A DNA stretch of 64,000 nucleotides from Qipengyuania vulgaris (GCF_009827325.1 NZ_WTYC01000004.1:248001-312000), one strand, 5' to 3'. Shown: positions 1-9,862, numbered from the stretch's first letter. Numbers and translations: made by a program. The notes: generated by a model not told the origin, from the letters alone.

Positions 1-1416
1 GTAGCGGTGACGATGGCGTTCGGAAATCTCGGTTGATCCGCCATAAATAGAGGACACGTGGCTATTCGCAGCGAGTTTCGCTTCATAGGCACCCAGGCGC
101 ATCGTCCCGCCAAGATCGCCGCCGGCCTCCCTCTTTTGAAGACCTTCTTCGCTCATCCATTCTGTAATTATGCCAACCACGGGTTCGGATGTTTCGCCGA
201 ATTCGGTGGAACTCGCTCCTGCCAGCCCGGCGGTGCGCGCGCCTTCGATGCAGGCCATCTGCATGCCCAGACAGATCCCTAGGAACGGCACCTTGCGTTC
301 GCGCGCAAATCGCACGCTGGCGATCTTTCCTTCGCTGCCGCGTTCACCGAAACCGCCCGGGACCAGGATTCCGTGCATAGGCTCGAGCTGAGCGGCGATG
401 TCGCCGTCACTCTGCTCGAATACCTCTGCATCGATCCACTTGATGTTGACCTTGACCCGATGCGCCATGCCACCATGGATAAGCGCTTCGTTCAGCGACT
501 TGTAAGCATCCTGCAACCCGACATATTTGCCGACGACGCCGATGGTTACTTCGCCTTCCGGATTGGAATGACGGTCGACTACATCATACCAGCGCGAAAG
601 ATCCGGATCGGGCGCATCGGTGATACCGAAGCCGCGAAGCACCTCGGTATCCAGCCCTTCCGCATGATATTGCAGCGGAACCGAATAGATTGACGGTGCA
701 TCCAGCGCGGGAATAACGGCTTCCTTGCGGACATTGCAGAAATTCGAAATCTTCTGACGTTCGCTATCGGGAATTGGATGTTCCGCGCGGCACAAAAGGA
801 CATCGGGTTTGATCCCAAGGCTGGCCAGTTCCCGCACGGAATGCTGGGTAGGCTTCGTCTTCAGCTCGCCGGCCGCAGCGATATAGGGGACCAACGTCAC
901 GTGGACGCTGAGCGACTGCATAGGCTCCAGTTCATTACGCAGCTGACGGATCGCCTCCATAAAAGGAAGGCTTTCGATATCGCCGACCGTTCCACCGATC
1001 TCGCAAAGGATGAAATCGTGATCATCCTGCCCTGCCAGCGCGAATTCCTTGATCGCATCGGTGACGTGCGGAACCACCTGAACGGTCGCGCCGAGATAGT
1101 CCCCGCGCCGTTCTTTCGCGATGATCTGCTGATAGACGCGGCCGGAAGTGATATTGTCCCCTTGATGGGCGGAGACGCCGGTAAAACGTTCGTAGTGCCC
1201 AAGGTCGAGATCGGTCTCAGCGCCGTCGTCGGTCACATAGACTTCGCCGTGCTGGTACGGGCTCATCGTGCCCGGATCGACATTCAGATAGGGATCAAAT
1301 TTGCGGATGCGGACTTTGTAGCCGCGCGCCTGCAGCAGCGCAGCCAGCGAAGCTGCCATGAGACCTTTACCGAGCGAGGAGACCACGCCGCCGGTGATGA
1401 AAATATACCGCGCCAT
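1..1416 (-). CDS. pyrG: CTP synthase, 3' end outside window
   Basis: Makes CTP from UTP, ATP and glutamine in the cytoplasm. The N-terminal amidoligase domain opens with a P-loop-like segment ([12 protein letters not shown], residues 6-17) followed by [15 protein letters not shown]. The C-terminal class I glutaminase domain shows the nucleophile motif LGICLGMQ, with the Cys codon at 271-273. Only 472 codons lie in the window. The family is usually about 545 residues, so roughly the last 70 are missing past the left edge. The ATG at 1416 is clear because the conserved protein start follows at once. It lies downstream of secG on the same strand, but a terminator hairpin between them suggests its own promoter within 1417-1458. 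Confidence 0.97.
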   Translation of the reverse strand, partial: MARYIFITGGVVSSLGKGLMAASLAALLQARGYKVRIRKFDPYLNVDPGTMSPYQHGEVYVTDDGAETDLDLGHYERFTGVSAHQGDNITSGRVYQQIIAKERRGDYLGATVQVVPHVTDAIKEFALAGQDDHDFILCEIGGTVGDIESLPFMEAIRQLRNELEPMQSLSVHVTLVPYIAAAGELKTKPTQHSVRELASLGIKPDVLLCRAEHPIPDSERQKISNFCNVRKEAVIPALDAPSIYSVPLQYHAEGLDTEVLRGFGITDAPDPDLSRWYDVVDRHSNPEGEVTIGVVGKYVGLQDAYKSLNEALIHGGMAHRVKVNIKWIDAEVFEQSDGDIAAQLEPMHGILVPGGFGERGSEGKIASVRFARERKVPFLGICLGMQMACIEGARTAGLAGASSTEFGETSEPVVGIITEWMSEEGLQKREAGGDLGGTMRLGAYEAKLAANSHVSSIYGGSTEISERHRHRY

Positions 1417-1458
1417 GGGAGTCGGGCCTTAAGCGTGCGGGTTGAGTCGGCGCAAGCG

Positions 1459-1482
1459 AAAAGGCGCGCAATTAAGCGCGCC
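1459..1482 (-). terminator. Rho-independent terminator after secG
   Basis: On the minus strand a perfect 7-bp stem GGCGCGC / GCGCGCC with a 6-nt loop (TTAATT) is followed at once by TTTTC. It lies 37 bp past the secG stop and before pyrG, so it should end the tpiA-secG transcript. Confidence 0.75.
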
Positions 1483-1518
1483 ATCCACAGAGCGCATGCG
1501 AATTTGATACAGCGGCGC

Positions 1519-1884
1519 CTATTCGGCGAGCGGATCGTCGCTCGTAGCGGCAGCCTCTGCCGGTCCCGTTGGGGCCGGAGCAACGCCGGGCCCACCCAGC
1601 GGATCGCTTTCAACAGGAGCGACCGTACGGTCGAGAGTCGATTCGATAGTATCCGACCCACCGCCTTCCACAGCCATGGCTGCCAAGGCGATCGAAAGCG
1701 CGACGAAAACCACTGCCAGCCACTTGGTCGAACGGGTGAGGAAATCAGCCGCACCGCGTGCGCTCAGCATACCGCTGGGGCTGCCCCCGATGCCGAGGCC
1801 ACCGCCTTCACTGCGCTGCATGAGAATTACAGCGATCAGGGCTGCCCCGATGATCGCTTGGACGACAGTAAGGAAGAGGAACAT
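1519..1884 (-). CDS. secG: Preprotein translocase subunit SecG
   Basis: Small accessory subunit of the SecYEG channel in the inner membrane. The 121-residue protein has the family layout: TM1 about residues 3-22, a cytoplasmic loop with the typical QRSEGGGLG..GG segment (about 23-34), TM2 about 52-72, and a Pro/Ala-rich acidic tail of about 45 residues. The long low-complexity tail is common in alphaproteobacterial SecG. It follows tpiA on the same strand by 80 bp, the usual tpiA-secG pairing, and is followed by a terminator. Confidence 0.95.
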   Translation of the reverse strand: MFLFLTVVQAIIGAALIAVILMQRSEGGGLGIGGSPSGMLSARGAADFLTRSTKWLAVVFVALSIALAAMAVEGGGSDTIESTLDRTVAPVESDPLGGPGVAPAPTGPAEAAATSDDPLAE

Positions 1885-1964
1885 GGGTAGACTACTCTAT
1901 CGATAGGTGTGCAGCGCCGCATCTAGTCGCGACGCGGACATACAGCAAGGTCACGCTCTAAAGG

Positions 1965-2726
1965 TCAGGCTTCTTCCGTTTCGGAAGCGGCGACCACTAT
2001 GCCGAGGAAACTCTCGGCAGAGAGGCTTGCGCCACCGACCAACGCACCGCCCACTTCGGGGAGCGAGAGAATTTCGCGGGCGTTTTCCGGTTTCACCGAA
2101 CCACCGTACAAGATCCTGACCTGGGCAGAATGTTCTTCCCCGTAGGTTTCGTCCAGAAGCCTCCGAATGGCTCTGTGCATTGCCTCGATGTCGGCAGGCG
2201 TCGCGGTCTTGCCGGTGCCGATTGCCCAGACCGGTTCATAGGCAACCGTCAATCGTTCTGCAGCATCTTCGATCTGCGGAAGGCTTGCGCGAAGCTGATC
2301 GAGCACGAACTTCTCCGCTTCGCCCTTCTCGCGGGTCGGAAGAGTTTCGCCGCAGCACAGGATAATCCTCAGTCCGGCGTCGAGTGCGCTCTGGATCTTG
2401 GCATTGATCTGGTCCGCGGTTTCGCGGTGATCCGCGCGCCTTTCACTGTGGCCCAATATCACGAATTTTGCGCCGGCATCGGCAATCATCGTGGCCGAAA
2501 TATCTCCCGTGTGCGCGCCGTCGTCCCCGGGAAAGCAGTCTTGCGCACCGACACCGATCTGCTCTGCCTCTCTGTGGACCGCGTGGATCAGGGTATACGG
2601 CGGCGCAACGGCCACTTCCGCTTTCATGTACCGCTGTGCAGCACGGTCAATGGCGCGAGCTTCGGAAAGCATGGCCCTCGTGCCGTTCATCTTCCAGTTG
2701 CCAACGATGTAGGGCCGTTCGGCCAT
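1965..2726 (-). CDS. tpiA: Triose-phosphate isomerase
   Basis: Interconverts dihydroxyacetone phosphate and glyceraldehyde 3-phosphate in glycolysis and gluconeogenesis. The 253 residues form one TIM barrel. Visible catalytic residues are Asn10 and Lys12 (GNWKMNG), His93 (LGHSERR) and Glu164 (AYEPVWAIGTG), and the phosphate loop YGGSV lies near residue 208. I chose the ATG at 2726. A TTG six codons upstream keeps the frame open but has no ribosome site and would add a non-conserved tail. It is first gene of the tpiA-secG unit and divergent from the PpiD-like gene. Confidence 0.96.
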   Translation of the reverse strand: MAERPYIVGNWKMNGTRAMLSEARAIDRAAQRYMKAEVAVAPPYTLIHAVHREAEQIGVGAQDCFPGDDGAHTGDISATMIADAGAKFVILGHSERRADHRETADQINAKIQSALDAGLRIILCCGETLPTREKGEAEKFVLDQLRASLPQIEDAAERLTVAYEPVWAIGTGKTATPADIEAMHRAIRRLLDETYGEEHSAQVRILYGGSVKPENAREILSLPEVGGALVGGASLSAESFLGIVVAASETEEA

Positions 2727-2941
2727 ATTTGGTGTTCCATTCAAGATTCTTGGTCAGGCGGGCGCTATATAGGCCGTGAAGGCGGCTCCGCTAGACGTGG
2801 TTTGTTTATAGGTCAAAACCAGACGGGACCTGTTGCGGCGAGGTCGCATGGTGGATAAAGCGCGCTGTTCAACCGGTGATCGGCCGCCTCCTGTACGGAA
2901 GTGGCGCGCCAAAAGCACATGAAAAGGCCCGTTCGCAAGCC
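2727..2941. promoter_or_regulatory. Divergent intergenic region tpiA / PpiD-like gene
   Basis: This 215-bp gap holds the start regions of two divergent genes, so both promoters should be here. On the minus strand a TATATA element (about 2766-2771) could be a -10 for tpiA, but no good -35 is spaced from it. I see no RNA gene or convincing operator. Confidence 0.4.
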
Positions 2942-4879
2942 ATGCTCACTTTTTTCCGGAATTTCTTCAAGACGAAGATCGGTCTGGCCATCGCCCTCGC
3001 ATTCCTGGGGCTGATCGGATTCGCTTTCGCCAGCATGGATGTTTCCAACACGGGCGCATTCGGCGGAGTCGCCGGCGGTGACAGGGTTGCCGTTGTCGGT
3101 GACGAGAGAATCGGGACCGCCGAACTGACCCAGGCAGTGAATGATGCGCTTGCTCAAGCGCGGCAGGAAAATCCCGAAGCGACGATGCAGACCTTGCTCG
3201 CCGACGGGGGTCTCGATCGCATTCTGGACGATCTGATCAACCGTTACGCCTTGATCGCCTGGGGCGAAGCCAACGGTTTGCGCGTTGGCACCAACCTCGT
3301 GAATAGCGAAATTCGCCAGATACCTGCTGCCCGCGGGCCGAGCGGCGAGTTCGACACCGATGCTTACAACGCGTTCTTGCGCACCAATAGCCTGACAGAC
3401 AGCCAGGTTCGCCAGCAGATCCGCACTTCGCTCTTTTTCCAGCAGTCAATCTTTCCCGCGATTTACGGCACTCAGATACCCGATTCCATCGCTCGTACCT
3501 ATGCGCGAAGCTTCAAGGAACGTCGCAGCGGGTCTGTAGCCACCCTGCCTGCAAGCCTGTTCGTACCGGAAGGCAATCCAACCTCCGAACAATTGAACAC
3601 TTTCTATAGCGAATATCGCGCGCGCTTCGTCAGGCCCGAGCGCCGGACGTTCCGCTACGCGACATTCGATAGCAGCGCGCTGGGTGACAGCATCCAGCCG
3701 AGCGATGCCGAAATCGCTGCATATTACCGCGATAATTCGGAAAATTACGCAGCGCGCGAAACCCGCAGCTTCACTCAATTGATTGTACCGACGCGCGAAG
3801 GGGCGAACGCCATCGCGGAACGAGTGCGTGGCGGGGAAAGCTTCGCCCAAGCTGCCGCGAGCGCCGGTTTGCGGACTACGCAGATCGATGGTCAGGAGCG
3901 TTCGGACTTAGTCTCGGCTGCTTCCGATGCGGTTGCCGATGCTTATTTCGCTGCCAGAGAAGGTCAGGTGACCGCGCCAGCGCGCAGTTCGCTCGGGTGG
4001 CACATCGCCCGGGTCACTTCGGTAGACGCACAGGCCGCACAAGGTCTCGCACAGGTTCGAGACGCCATTGTCGCGACGTTAAGCGAAACCAAACGGCAAC
4101 GCGGCATCGCAGAACTGGCCGTGGATATCGAGGACCGGCTTGTCGATGGCGCCTCGCTTGCATCGGTTGTAGAAGAACTGGGTCTCGAACTTCAGACGAG
4201 CCCTGCAATTACCGCATCGGGCCAAGTTTACGGGGGCCCGGGTCAGGCACCCGAAGTGCTTGCACCGGTACTCGATTTCGCGTTCCAGATCGAAGAAGGC
4301 GAGCCGGAAATCGGAGCACTGCCCGACCAGCAGACCTTCCTGATTTACGAAGCAGCGGATATTGCCCCGTCGGCAGTGGCGCCCCTCGCCGAAATTCGTG
4401 ACGAAGTCATCGCCGAATGGCGTCAGGTTCGCGGTGATGAAGCTGCAGAGGCCGCAGCCAATCGCATACTGAAGCGGGTTGAAAGCGGTCAAAGCCTCGC
4501 CAACGCAGTTGCTGCCGAAGAAGCCGCGATCCGTGCCCCGCAGCAGGTCAATTACAGCCGCGAGGAACTCGCTCGTCTTGGCGGGACGCGGGTGCCTGCT
4601 CCGATTGCGCTCCTTTTCGGGATGGCCGAAGGGACGGTCAAGAAGCTCGAAGGAACCGGAGACCAAGGCTGGTTCGTCGTGGACCTCGAAGACATCGTTC
4701 TCGAGGAACTGGAAGAAAACGATCCCCTGATCGCACAAGCCAGAACCCAGGTGGGCCAGTCGTGGGGCAATGAATATGCGGAACAGATGCTAGCCGCAAT
4801 GCGTGCCGAACTGGGCGTCGAGCGTAACGCCGATGCTATCGAAGCTGTCCGTAGCCAGCTTCTCGGCATCACCAACTGA
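2942..4879 (+). CDS. PpiD/SurA-type periplasmic peptidyl-prolyl isomerase
   Basis: A membrane-anchored folding helper for proteins crossing the periplasm. The 645-residue protein has a short basic N-terminus and one TM helix (about residues 12-31), then a long periplasmic part with a SurA N-terminal-like helical domain (about 40-240) and a parvulin-like segment (about 270-365) including SLGWHIARVT. The usual parvulin GGDLG stretch is not evident, so isomerase activity may be weak, as in E. coli PpiD. I start at ATG 2942, where the TM anchor begins; an upstream GTG at 2876 would add an unlikely 22-residue leader. The trpE ATG is 19 bp past the stop, so the genes are probably co-transcribed. 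Confidence 0.88.
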   Translation: MLTFFRNFFKTKIGLAIALAFLGLIGFAFASMDVSNTGAFGGVAGGDRVAVVGDERIGTAELTQAVNDALAQARQENPEATMQTLLADGGLDRILDDLINRYALIAWGEANGLRVGTNLVNSEIRQIPAARGPSGEFDTDAYNAFLRTNSLTDSQVRQQIRTSLFFQQSIFPAIYGTQIPDSIARTYARSFKERRSGSVATLPASLFVPEGNPTSEQLNTFYSEYRARFVRPERRTFRYATFDSSALGDSIQPSDAEIAAYYRDNSENYAARETRSFTQLIVPTREGANAIAERVRGGESFAQAAASAGLRTTQIDGQERSDLVSAASDAVADAYFAAREGQVTAPARSSLGWHIARVTSVDAQAAQGLAQVRDAIVATLSETKRQRGIAELAVDIEDRLVDGASLASVVEELGLELQTSPAITASGQVYGGPGQAPEVLAPVLDFAFQIEEGEPEIGALPDQQTFLIYEAADIAPSAVAPLAEIRDEVIAEWRQVRGDEAAEAAANRILKRVESGQSLANAVAAEEAAIRAPQQVNYSREELARLGGTRVPAPIALLFGMAEGTVKKLEGTGDQGWFVVDLEDIVLEELEENDPLIAQARTQVGQSWGNEYAEQMLAAMRAELGVERNADAIEAVRSQLLGITN

Positions 4880-4898
4880 ACCGCGATTGACGCGACCG

Positions 4899-6401
4899 AT
4901 GGAAGGCCGTGCGAAGGCACTTGAGGCACTTGAAGACGGGCGCCCCGCGCTGGTCTGGCGCCGGGTCGTGGCGGACACCGTCACCCCTGTCGGCGCGGCC
5001 CTGCGTCTGATGCAGGAGAACCGAGGCGACTTTCTCCTTGAATCGGTGGAAGGAGGCGAGGTGCGCGGGCGGTATAGCCTGCTCGGTCTTGGGCCCGACC
5101 TCGTCTTCCGTTCCTACGGAGACAGGGCCGAGATCAACCGGAACTGGCAGACCGATGCCGAGGCATTCGAAGCTTGCGAGGGCGAGACCCTGCACCAGCT
5201 GCGTGCCCTGCTGGCCGAATGCAGGATCGATGTCCCCGACGACCTTCCCTCTGCGCTTGCCTGCCTCGTGGGATACTTCGGATACGAAACGATAGGCCTC
5301 GTGGAGAAGCTGCCCCAACCCAAGCAGCGGCCACTTGATCTGCCCGACATGCTCTTTGTCCGGCCAACCCTCCTGCTCGTGTTCGATAGCCTGAAGGATG
5401 TCCTGTACTGCATCGCCCCGCTCTGGCCCGAGGGCGCTGTGGCGGAAGCACAACTCGACCAGGCATCCGACAATATCGACGCTGCCCTCGCTCGGCTCAA
5501 CGGTGCTCTGGATCATGACACGTCCAATTGCGCCGAGCATCCCGCGCCGGTTGCAGAACCCACGATGGGCCCAGATGACTATGCGACAATGGTTCGCCGC
5601 GCAAAGGAGTACATTCGAGCAGGCGATGTCTTCCAGGTCGTTCTGTCCCAGCGATTCACCGCACCGTTCGAACTGCCTCCCATAGCGCTCTACCGTTCAC
5701 TGCGGCGCGTTAACCCCTCACCCTTCCTTTATTTCCTCGACCTCCCGGGTTTCGCGGTTGTGGGCTCAAGCCCTGAAATCCTCGTCCGTGTGCGCGACGG
5801 CAAGATCACCGTCCGGCCCATCGCCGGCACACGTCCGCGCGGCGCGGATGAAGTCGCGGACCGTGCAGCCGAAAAATCCCTGCTGGCCGACCCAAAAGAG
5901 CGTGCCGAACATTTGATGCTGCTCGATTTGGGGCGCAACGATGTTGGCCGTGTGGCACGGAGCGGCAGTGTTACCGTGACTGACAGCTTCACGGTCGAGC
6001 GATATAGCCATGTCATGCACATCGTCAGCAACGTCGTGGGTGAGCTCGATCGATCGAATGATGCAATCGATGCCCTGTTTGCGGGTTTCCCCGCGGGTAC
6101 AGTCAGCGGGGCACCGAAAATCCGCGCCTGCGAAATCATCGCCGAACTGGAGCCGTCCGCTCGTGGCCCCTATGCTGGCGGCGTTGGCTATTTCGCACCT
6201 GATGGATCCTTCGACAGCTGCATCGTTTTACGAACTGCAGTCGTCAAGGACGGCACCATGCACGTGCAGGCGGGCGCAGGGATCGTAGCGGACAGTGATC
6301 CCGTCTACGAGCAACGCGAGTGCGAAGCGAAGGCAGGCGCCCTATTCGCTGCAGCACAAGAGGCCGTGCGTCTTGCACAGGAACGGGATTACGGACAATG
6401 A
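4899..6401 (+). CDS. trpE: Anthranilate synthase component I
   Basis: Catalyses chorismate plus ammonia or glutamine to anthranilate, the first step of tryptophan synthesis, with TrpG. The 500-residue protein shows the N-terminal tryptophan-binding motif LLES (residues 46-49) and the chorismate-binding C-terminal half with PIAGTRPRG and GFPAGTVSGAPKIRA. Start is ATG 4899; a further upstream in-frame ATG at 4803 lies inside the preceding gene and would add a non-conserved stretch. The stop overlaps the next start (ATGA), so the downstream lipoprotein gene is coupled to it. The LLES motif suggests feedback inhibition by tryptophan. Confidence 0.96.
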   Translation: MEGRAKALEALEDGRPALVWRRVVADTVTPVGAALRLMQENRGDFLLESVEGGEVRGRYSLLGLGPDLVFRSYGDRAEINRNWQTDAEAFEACEGETLHQLRALLAECRIDVPDDLPSALACLVGYFGYETIGLVEKLPQPKQRPLDLPDMLFVRPTLLLVFDSLKDVLYCIAPLWPEGAVAEAQLDQASDNIDAALARLNGALDHDTSNCAEHPAPVAEPTMGPDDYATMVRRAKEYIRAGDVFQVVLSQRFTAPFELPPIALYRSLRRVNPSPFLYFLDLPGFAVVGSSPEILVRVRDGKITVRPIAGTRPRGADEVADRAAEKSLLADPKERAEHLMLLDLGRNDVGRVARSGSVTVTDSFTVERYSHVMHIVSNVVGELDRSNDAIDALFAGFPAGTVSGAPKIRACEIIAELEPSARGPYAGGVGYFAPDGSFDSCIVLRTAVVKDGTMHVQAGAGIVADSDPVYEQRECEAKAGALFAAAQEAVRLAQERDYGQ

Positions 6402-7243
6402 AGTACGCAATTCTAACGCTTCCTCTGCTTCTGCTTGGTTCATGCGAGCCCGCCCCTGAGGGTGAACCCGTTACTCGCACGAGGATCGACGGGCAGGCCG
6501 GAGCGCCCAGTCCGCTACCGAGTCCCAGCGAAACTGCCACAGGCACGACACACGTCGAGAGTGCCTGCCGTTCGATTATTTTCGAAGATACGCCCCTAAC
6601 CCACTGCCTCGCCACACCTGCACGGCACCGTCTTTCGATGGATTTAGGGCCTTCCGGAGAAAGTCCCTATCGCAGCCTGACCGCCTATTCCGGCGATCAT
6701 GAAGCCAACGCGATCGCCTTTGCGATGAATGCCGGTATGTTCGACGATGAGGGCAAGCCGATTGGCTATTTCGTCGAAGATGGCGAGCGACTCCAGTCAC
6801 TCAATACTGCCGACGGCGAAGGCAATTTCCATACGAAACCCAACGGCGTGTTTTTTGGAAGTGGTGACACATGGGAGGTGCGTTCTACCGAAGACTTCCT
6901 CGCTAATGTCCGCGAACGGCCTGAATTCGGGACCCAGTCCGGGCCGATGCTGGTCATCGATGGAGAATTGCATCCGCAAATATCCCGCGACGGTGAATCG
7001 CGGTTCGTGCGCAATGCGGTCGGTGTCGACGAGAAAGGGCGCGCGCACTTCGTTATTTCGAATGCTGCAATCAGCTTCGGCAAACTGGCACGCTTCTATC
7101 GTGACGAACTTTCCGTAAGAAACGCACTGTATCTCGACGGCAATGTATCCGCACTGTGGAACCCTGCCACCGATCGCCTTGATACTGGCGCGCCAATCGG
7201 CCCGATAGTCGTGGTCGAGAGGAAGGAAAATGACGATGATTGA
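6398..7243 (+). CDS. Phosphodiester glycosidase (NAGPA/DUF2233) family lipoprotein
   Basis: A 281-residue protein with a lipoprotein signal (LLLLGSC, Cys16), so probably anchored in the periplasm or outer membrane. The body resembles the phosphodiester glycosidase family (NAGPA/DUF2233): AFAMNAGMF, KPNGVFF, QSGPMLV, NAVGVDEKGRAHF and ALYLDGNVSALW appear in family order. Relatives cleave sugar-phosphodiester bonds; the substrate here is unknown. Its ATG overlaps the trpE stop, and its own end overlaps the aminopeptidase start by 14 bp, so it is embedded in the trp transcription unit. A direct role in tryptophan synthesis is unlikely. Confidence 0.85.
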   Translation: MKYAILTLPLLLLGSCEPAPEGEPVTRTRIDGQAGAPSPLPSPSETATGTTHVESACRSIIFEDTPLTHCLATPARHRLSMDLGPSGESPYRSLTAYSGDHEANAIAFAMNAGMFDDEGKPIGYFVEDGERLQSLNTADGEGNFHTKPNGVFFGSGDTWEVRSTEDFLANVRERPEFGTQSGPMLVIDGELHPQISRDGESRFVRNAVGVDEKGRAHFVISNAAISFGKLARFYRDELSVRNALYLDGNVSALWNPATDRLDTGAPIGPIVVVERKENDDD

Positions 7244-8198
7244 ATACGGTCGCACGCTTTACCCGGAGATTGAGCCCTACGAAACCGGCATGCTGGATGT
7301 CGGCGAAGGACACTCGCTCTATTACGAGCGTGTCGGCACGCCTGGCGGCAAGCCCGCGGTATTTCTCCATGGTGGGCCCGGGGGCGGCATGTCTCCCGAC
7401 CATCGTCGCCAGTGGGACCCGGAGCTCTACGACGTTCTGCTGTTCGACCAGCGCGGCTGCGGCAAGTCGCTTCCCTTTGCCGAAATCGAGAACAACGATA
7501 CTTGGCGCATTGTCGATGACGTCGAGCGGCTGAGAGTGATGTGCGGTCATGAAAAATGGCAGGCATTCGGCGGCAGTTGGGGTGCGACTCTCGCCCTCGC
7601 CTATGCCCAGAGCCATCCTGACCGGGTCAGCGAGATCGTGCTGCGCGGGGTTTTCCTGGGCCGCCAGAAAGAGAAAGACTGGCTCTACTCCTATGGCGCC
7701 AGCGAAATCATGGCCGAGCAGTGGGACGATTTTGCCGGCCTTATTCCGGAAGAAGAGCGCGGTAATCTCGTTCAGGCCTATTACGACAGGCTGAAAAGCG
7801 ACGACGAACAAACCCGCCTCGACGCTGCTCGGGAATGGTCGCTGTGGGAAGGGAATGTCGCGACGCTGCTACCCAACGAAGAACTGCTGGGCAGCTTTGC
7901 CGATCCCGCCAAGGCGGTGCCTTTCGCGCGGATTTGCGCGAAGTTCTTTCTCAAGGATTTCTTTCTGGAAGAGGCACAACTTCTCAAGAATGTCGGCAAG
8001 ATCAAGAACATTCCGGGGATCATCGTGCAGGGTCGCCATGATATCTGCACTCCGCCGACTTCAGCCTGGGAATTGAAAAAGGCTTGGCCGGAAGCAGAGC
8101 TCTGGGTTGTCCACGATTCCGGTCACTCGGCTGGTGAACCGGGCATTATAGACGGCCTCGTTCGTGCGACCGACAAGCTTGCGGGCAAGGAAGGATGA
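7230..8198 (+). CDS. pip: Prolyl aminopeptidase (proline iminopeptidase)
   Basis: An alpha/beta hydrolase that removes N-terminal proline from peptides. The 322 residues carry the oxyanion-hole motif HGGPGGG (residues 47-53), DQRGCGKS (73-80), the nucleophile elbow GGSWG with Ser116, an acid in QGRHDICTPP and the His in DSGHSAGEPG. These are diagnostic for the S33 Pip family. It overlaps the preceding lipoprotein gene by 14 bp. A second ATG two codons downstream (7236) is an equally possible start. It is followed by a strong hairpin before trpG. Confidence 0.92.
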   Translation: MTMIEYGRTLYPEIEPYETGMLDVGEGHSLYYERVGTPGGKPAVFLHGGPGGGMSPDHRRQWDPELYDVLLFDQRGCGKSLPFAEIENNDTWRIVDDVERLRVMCGHEKWQAFGGSWGATLALAYAQSHPDRVSEIVLRGVFLGRQKEKDWLYSYGASEIMAEQWDDFAGLIPEEERGNLVQAYYDRLKSDDEQTRLDAAREWSLWEGNVATLLPNEELLGSFADPAKAVPFARICAKFFLKDFFLEEAQLLKNVGKIKNIPGIIVQGRHDICTPPTSAWELKKAWPEAELWVVHDSGHSAGEPGIIDGLVRATDKLAGKEG

Positions 8199-8205
8199 GA
8201 CGTCA

Positions 8206-8242
8206 GGCAGCATTCCTTGCTTGAAAGGAATGCAGACTGCCC
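8206..8242 (+). promoter_or_regulatory. Hairpin between pip and trpG
   Basis: A perfect 8-bp inverted repeat CATTCCTT (8211-8218) / AAGGAATG (8225-8232) with a 6-nt loop. Outer arms GGCAG and CTGCC can extend it across a small bulge. It lies just past the pip stop and 26 bp before the trpG ATG. No T-run follows, so it is not a standard terminator; it could stabilise or process the mRNA or control trpG translation. Confidence 0.5.
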
Positions 8243-8258
8243 GCAATCACGCGCCGAA

Positions 8259-8873
8259 ATGACCGCCAATCGCTCCATCCTCGTCATCGACAATTACGAT
8301 AGCTTCACCTTCAACCTCGTTCACTATCTTATGGAACTGGGTGCGGAGGTCGAAGTTGTGCGCAACGATGCGTTGTCGGCTGCCGAGGCTCTCCAGCGTG
8401 ACGCGGCGGGCTACCTCATTTCGCCCGGCCCCTGCACGCCGAACGAGGCTGGTGTCAGTCTAGATCTCGTTTCCGTTTGCGCCGAGGCCGGGAAACCCTT
8501 GCTGGGCGTGTGCCTTGGTCATCAGGCGATCGGTCAGCATTTCGGCGCCGCCGTCGTTCGTGGCGGTCTCATGCACGGGAAAACCAGTGCATTGACGCAT
8601 GATGGCTCTGGTGTCTTCGAAGGCCTGCCTTCTCCCTACACTGCAACGCGCTATCACTCTTTGATTGTCGAGGAGATTCCCGACTGCCTGGTCGTCAACG
8701 CCACGAGCGAGACACCCGGGCTGGACGGCTCCAGCGTGATGGGCTTTCGCCATCGCACGCTGCCTATCCACGGCGTCCAGTTTCACCCCGAAAGCATAGC
8801 GACCGAGCACGGCCACGCATTGCTCGCCAACTTCCTTGCCCTGTGCGGGATCGACGCCAAGGTGCCCGTATGA
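8259..8873 (+). CDS. trpG: Anthranilate synthase component II (glutamine amidotransferase)
   Basis: Supplies ammonia from glutamine to TrpE. The 204-residue class I glutaminase shows [14 protein letters not shown] at the N-terminus, the nucleophile in [10 protein letters not shown] (Cys85) and the His/Glu pair in VQFHPES. I chose ATG 8259 because the conserved start [11 protein letters not shown] follows; a TTG at 8217 lies inside the upstream hairpin. The stop overlaps the trpD start (ATGA). A sister glutaminase such as PabA may be absent, so the protein could also serve folate synthesis, but that cannot be judged from this window. Confidence 0.95.
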   Translation: MTANRSILVIDNYDSFTFNLVHYLMELGAEVEVVRNDALSAAEALQRDAAGYLISPGPCTPNEAGVSLDLVSVCAEAGKPLLGVCLGHQAIGQHFGAAVVRGGLMHGKTSALTHDGSGVFEGLPSPYTATRYHSLIVEEIPDCLVVNATSETPGLDGSSVMGFRHRTLPIHGVQFHPESIATEHGHALLANFLALCGIDAKVPV

Positions 8874-9862
8874 AAAATCTTCCCTCAGCCACGACGCATC
8901 TTAACGAGACCGAAGCGCACGAAGTGTTCGGATGGATACTCGACGGCGAGATTGAAGATGCCTCAATTGGCAGTTTCCTGACCGAGATGTCCGCGCGTAG
9001 CGAGACATCGGACGAAATCGCCGGGGCCGCACGCGCTCTGCGCGAACGTCTGATCCCGATCGATGCGCCAGACGGTACGGTCGACTGTTGCGGTACGGGC
9101 GGAGACGGGCATCACACCCTTAACGTATCGACGGCGGTTAGCCTTCTGGTCGCGGCTTGCGGCGTACCGGTAGCGAAGCACGGCAACCGTGCCGCAAGTT
9201 CGAAGTCGGGTGCCGCCGATACGCTGGAGGCGCTTGGTCTCGATATGGACGCGGCAGGAAGAACGGCCGAAAAGACATTGAATGAAATAGGTATTTGTTT
9301 CCTTTTCGCGAAGAATCATCACCCGGCGATGGGACGAATCCAGCCAATTCGCCAGAAACTCGGGGTTCGCACGATTTTCAACCTGATGGGCCCGCTTTCA
9401 AACCCGGCAGGTGTGAAGCGCCAGCTGATTGGTATCGCCCGTCCCGCCTATGTCCCGATCTATGCCGCAGCCAAGGCGAAGCTTGGTACCGAGCGCACTT
9501 TCATTGCTTCGGGTGACGAGGGGCTCGATGAACTCAGCCTCGCGGGCGGCAACGAATTAGCCGATGTGAAAGGTAATGATTTCGAAATGCGCCGGGTGGT
9601 TGCGGTCCAGGCGAACCTGCCGCATGCCCCCGTCGAAGCGATCCGCGGAGGCGACCCAGCGCACAATGCCAAGGCGCTCGAGGCATTGCTTATGGGCGCA
9701 CCGGGACCCTACCGTGATGCCGTTCTGTTTAACGCAGCGGCAACACTGATCGTTGCGGGTAAGACCACAGATTGGACGGAGGGAGCGGACATGGCCGGCG
9801 AGGCAATCGATTCCGGTCGGGCGAAGCAACTTATGGCCGACTGGATCGAACTCGCGCAATGA
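8870..9862 (+). CDS. trpD: Anthranilate phosphoribosyltransferase
   Basis: Transfers phosphoribosyl from PRPP to anthranilate. The 330-residue protein has the PRPP-binding glycine motif [15 protein letters not shown], the [15 protein letters not shown] segment, and [11 protein letters not shown], all hallmarks of TrpD. The ATG at 8870 overlaps the trpG stop and the end overlaps the trpC start, both by 4 bp, so trpG-trpD-trpC are translationally coupled. Length is normal for a stand-alone, non-fused TrpD. Confidence 0.97.
   Translation: MKNLPSATTHLNETEAHEVFGWILDGEIEDASIGSFLTEMSARSETSDEIAGAARALRERLIPIDAPDGTVDCCGTGGDGHHTLNVSTAVSLLVAACGVPVAKHGNRAASSKSGAADTLEALGLDMDAAGRTAEKTLNEIGICFLFAKNHHPAMGRIQPIRQKLGVRTIFNLMGPLSNPAGVKRQLIGIARPAYVPIYAAAKAKLGTERTFIASGDEGLDELSLAGGNELADVKGNDFEMRRVVAVQANLPHAPVEAIRGGDPAHNAKALEALLMGAPGPYRDAVLFNAAATLIVAGKTTDWTEGADMAGEAIDSGRAKQLMADWIELAQ

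Noticed and set aside
778..1890. Open frame of 370 codons on the plus strand
   Set aside because: It lies antisense across the start of pyrG and all of secG, whose protein motifs are unmistakable. Long antisense frames are common in GC-rich DNA.
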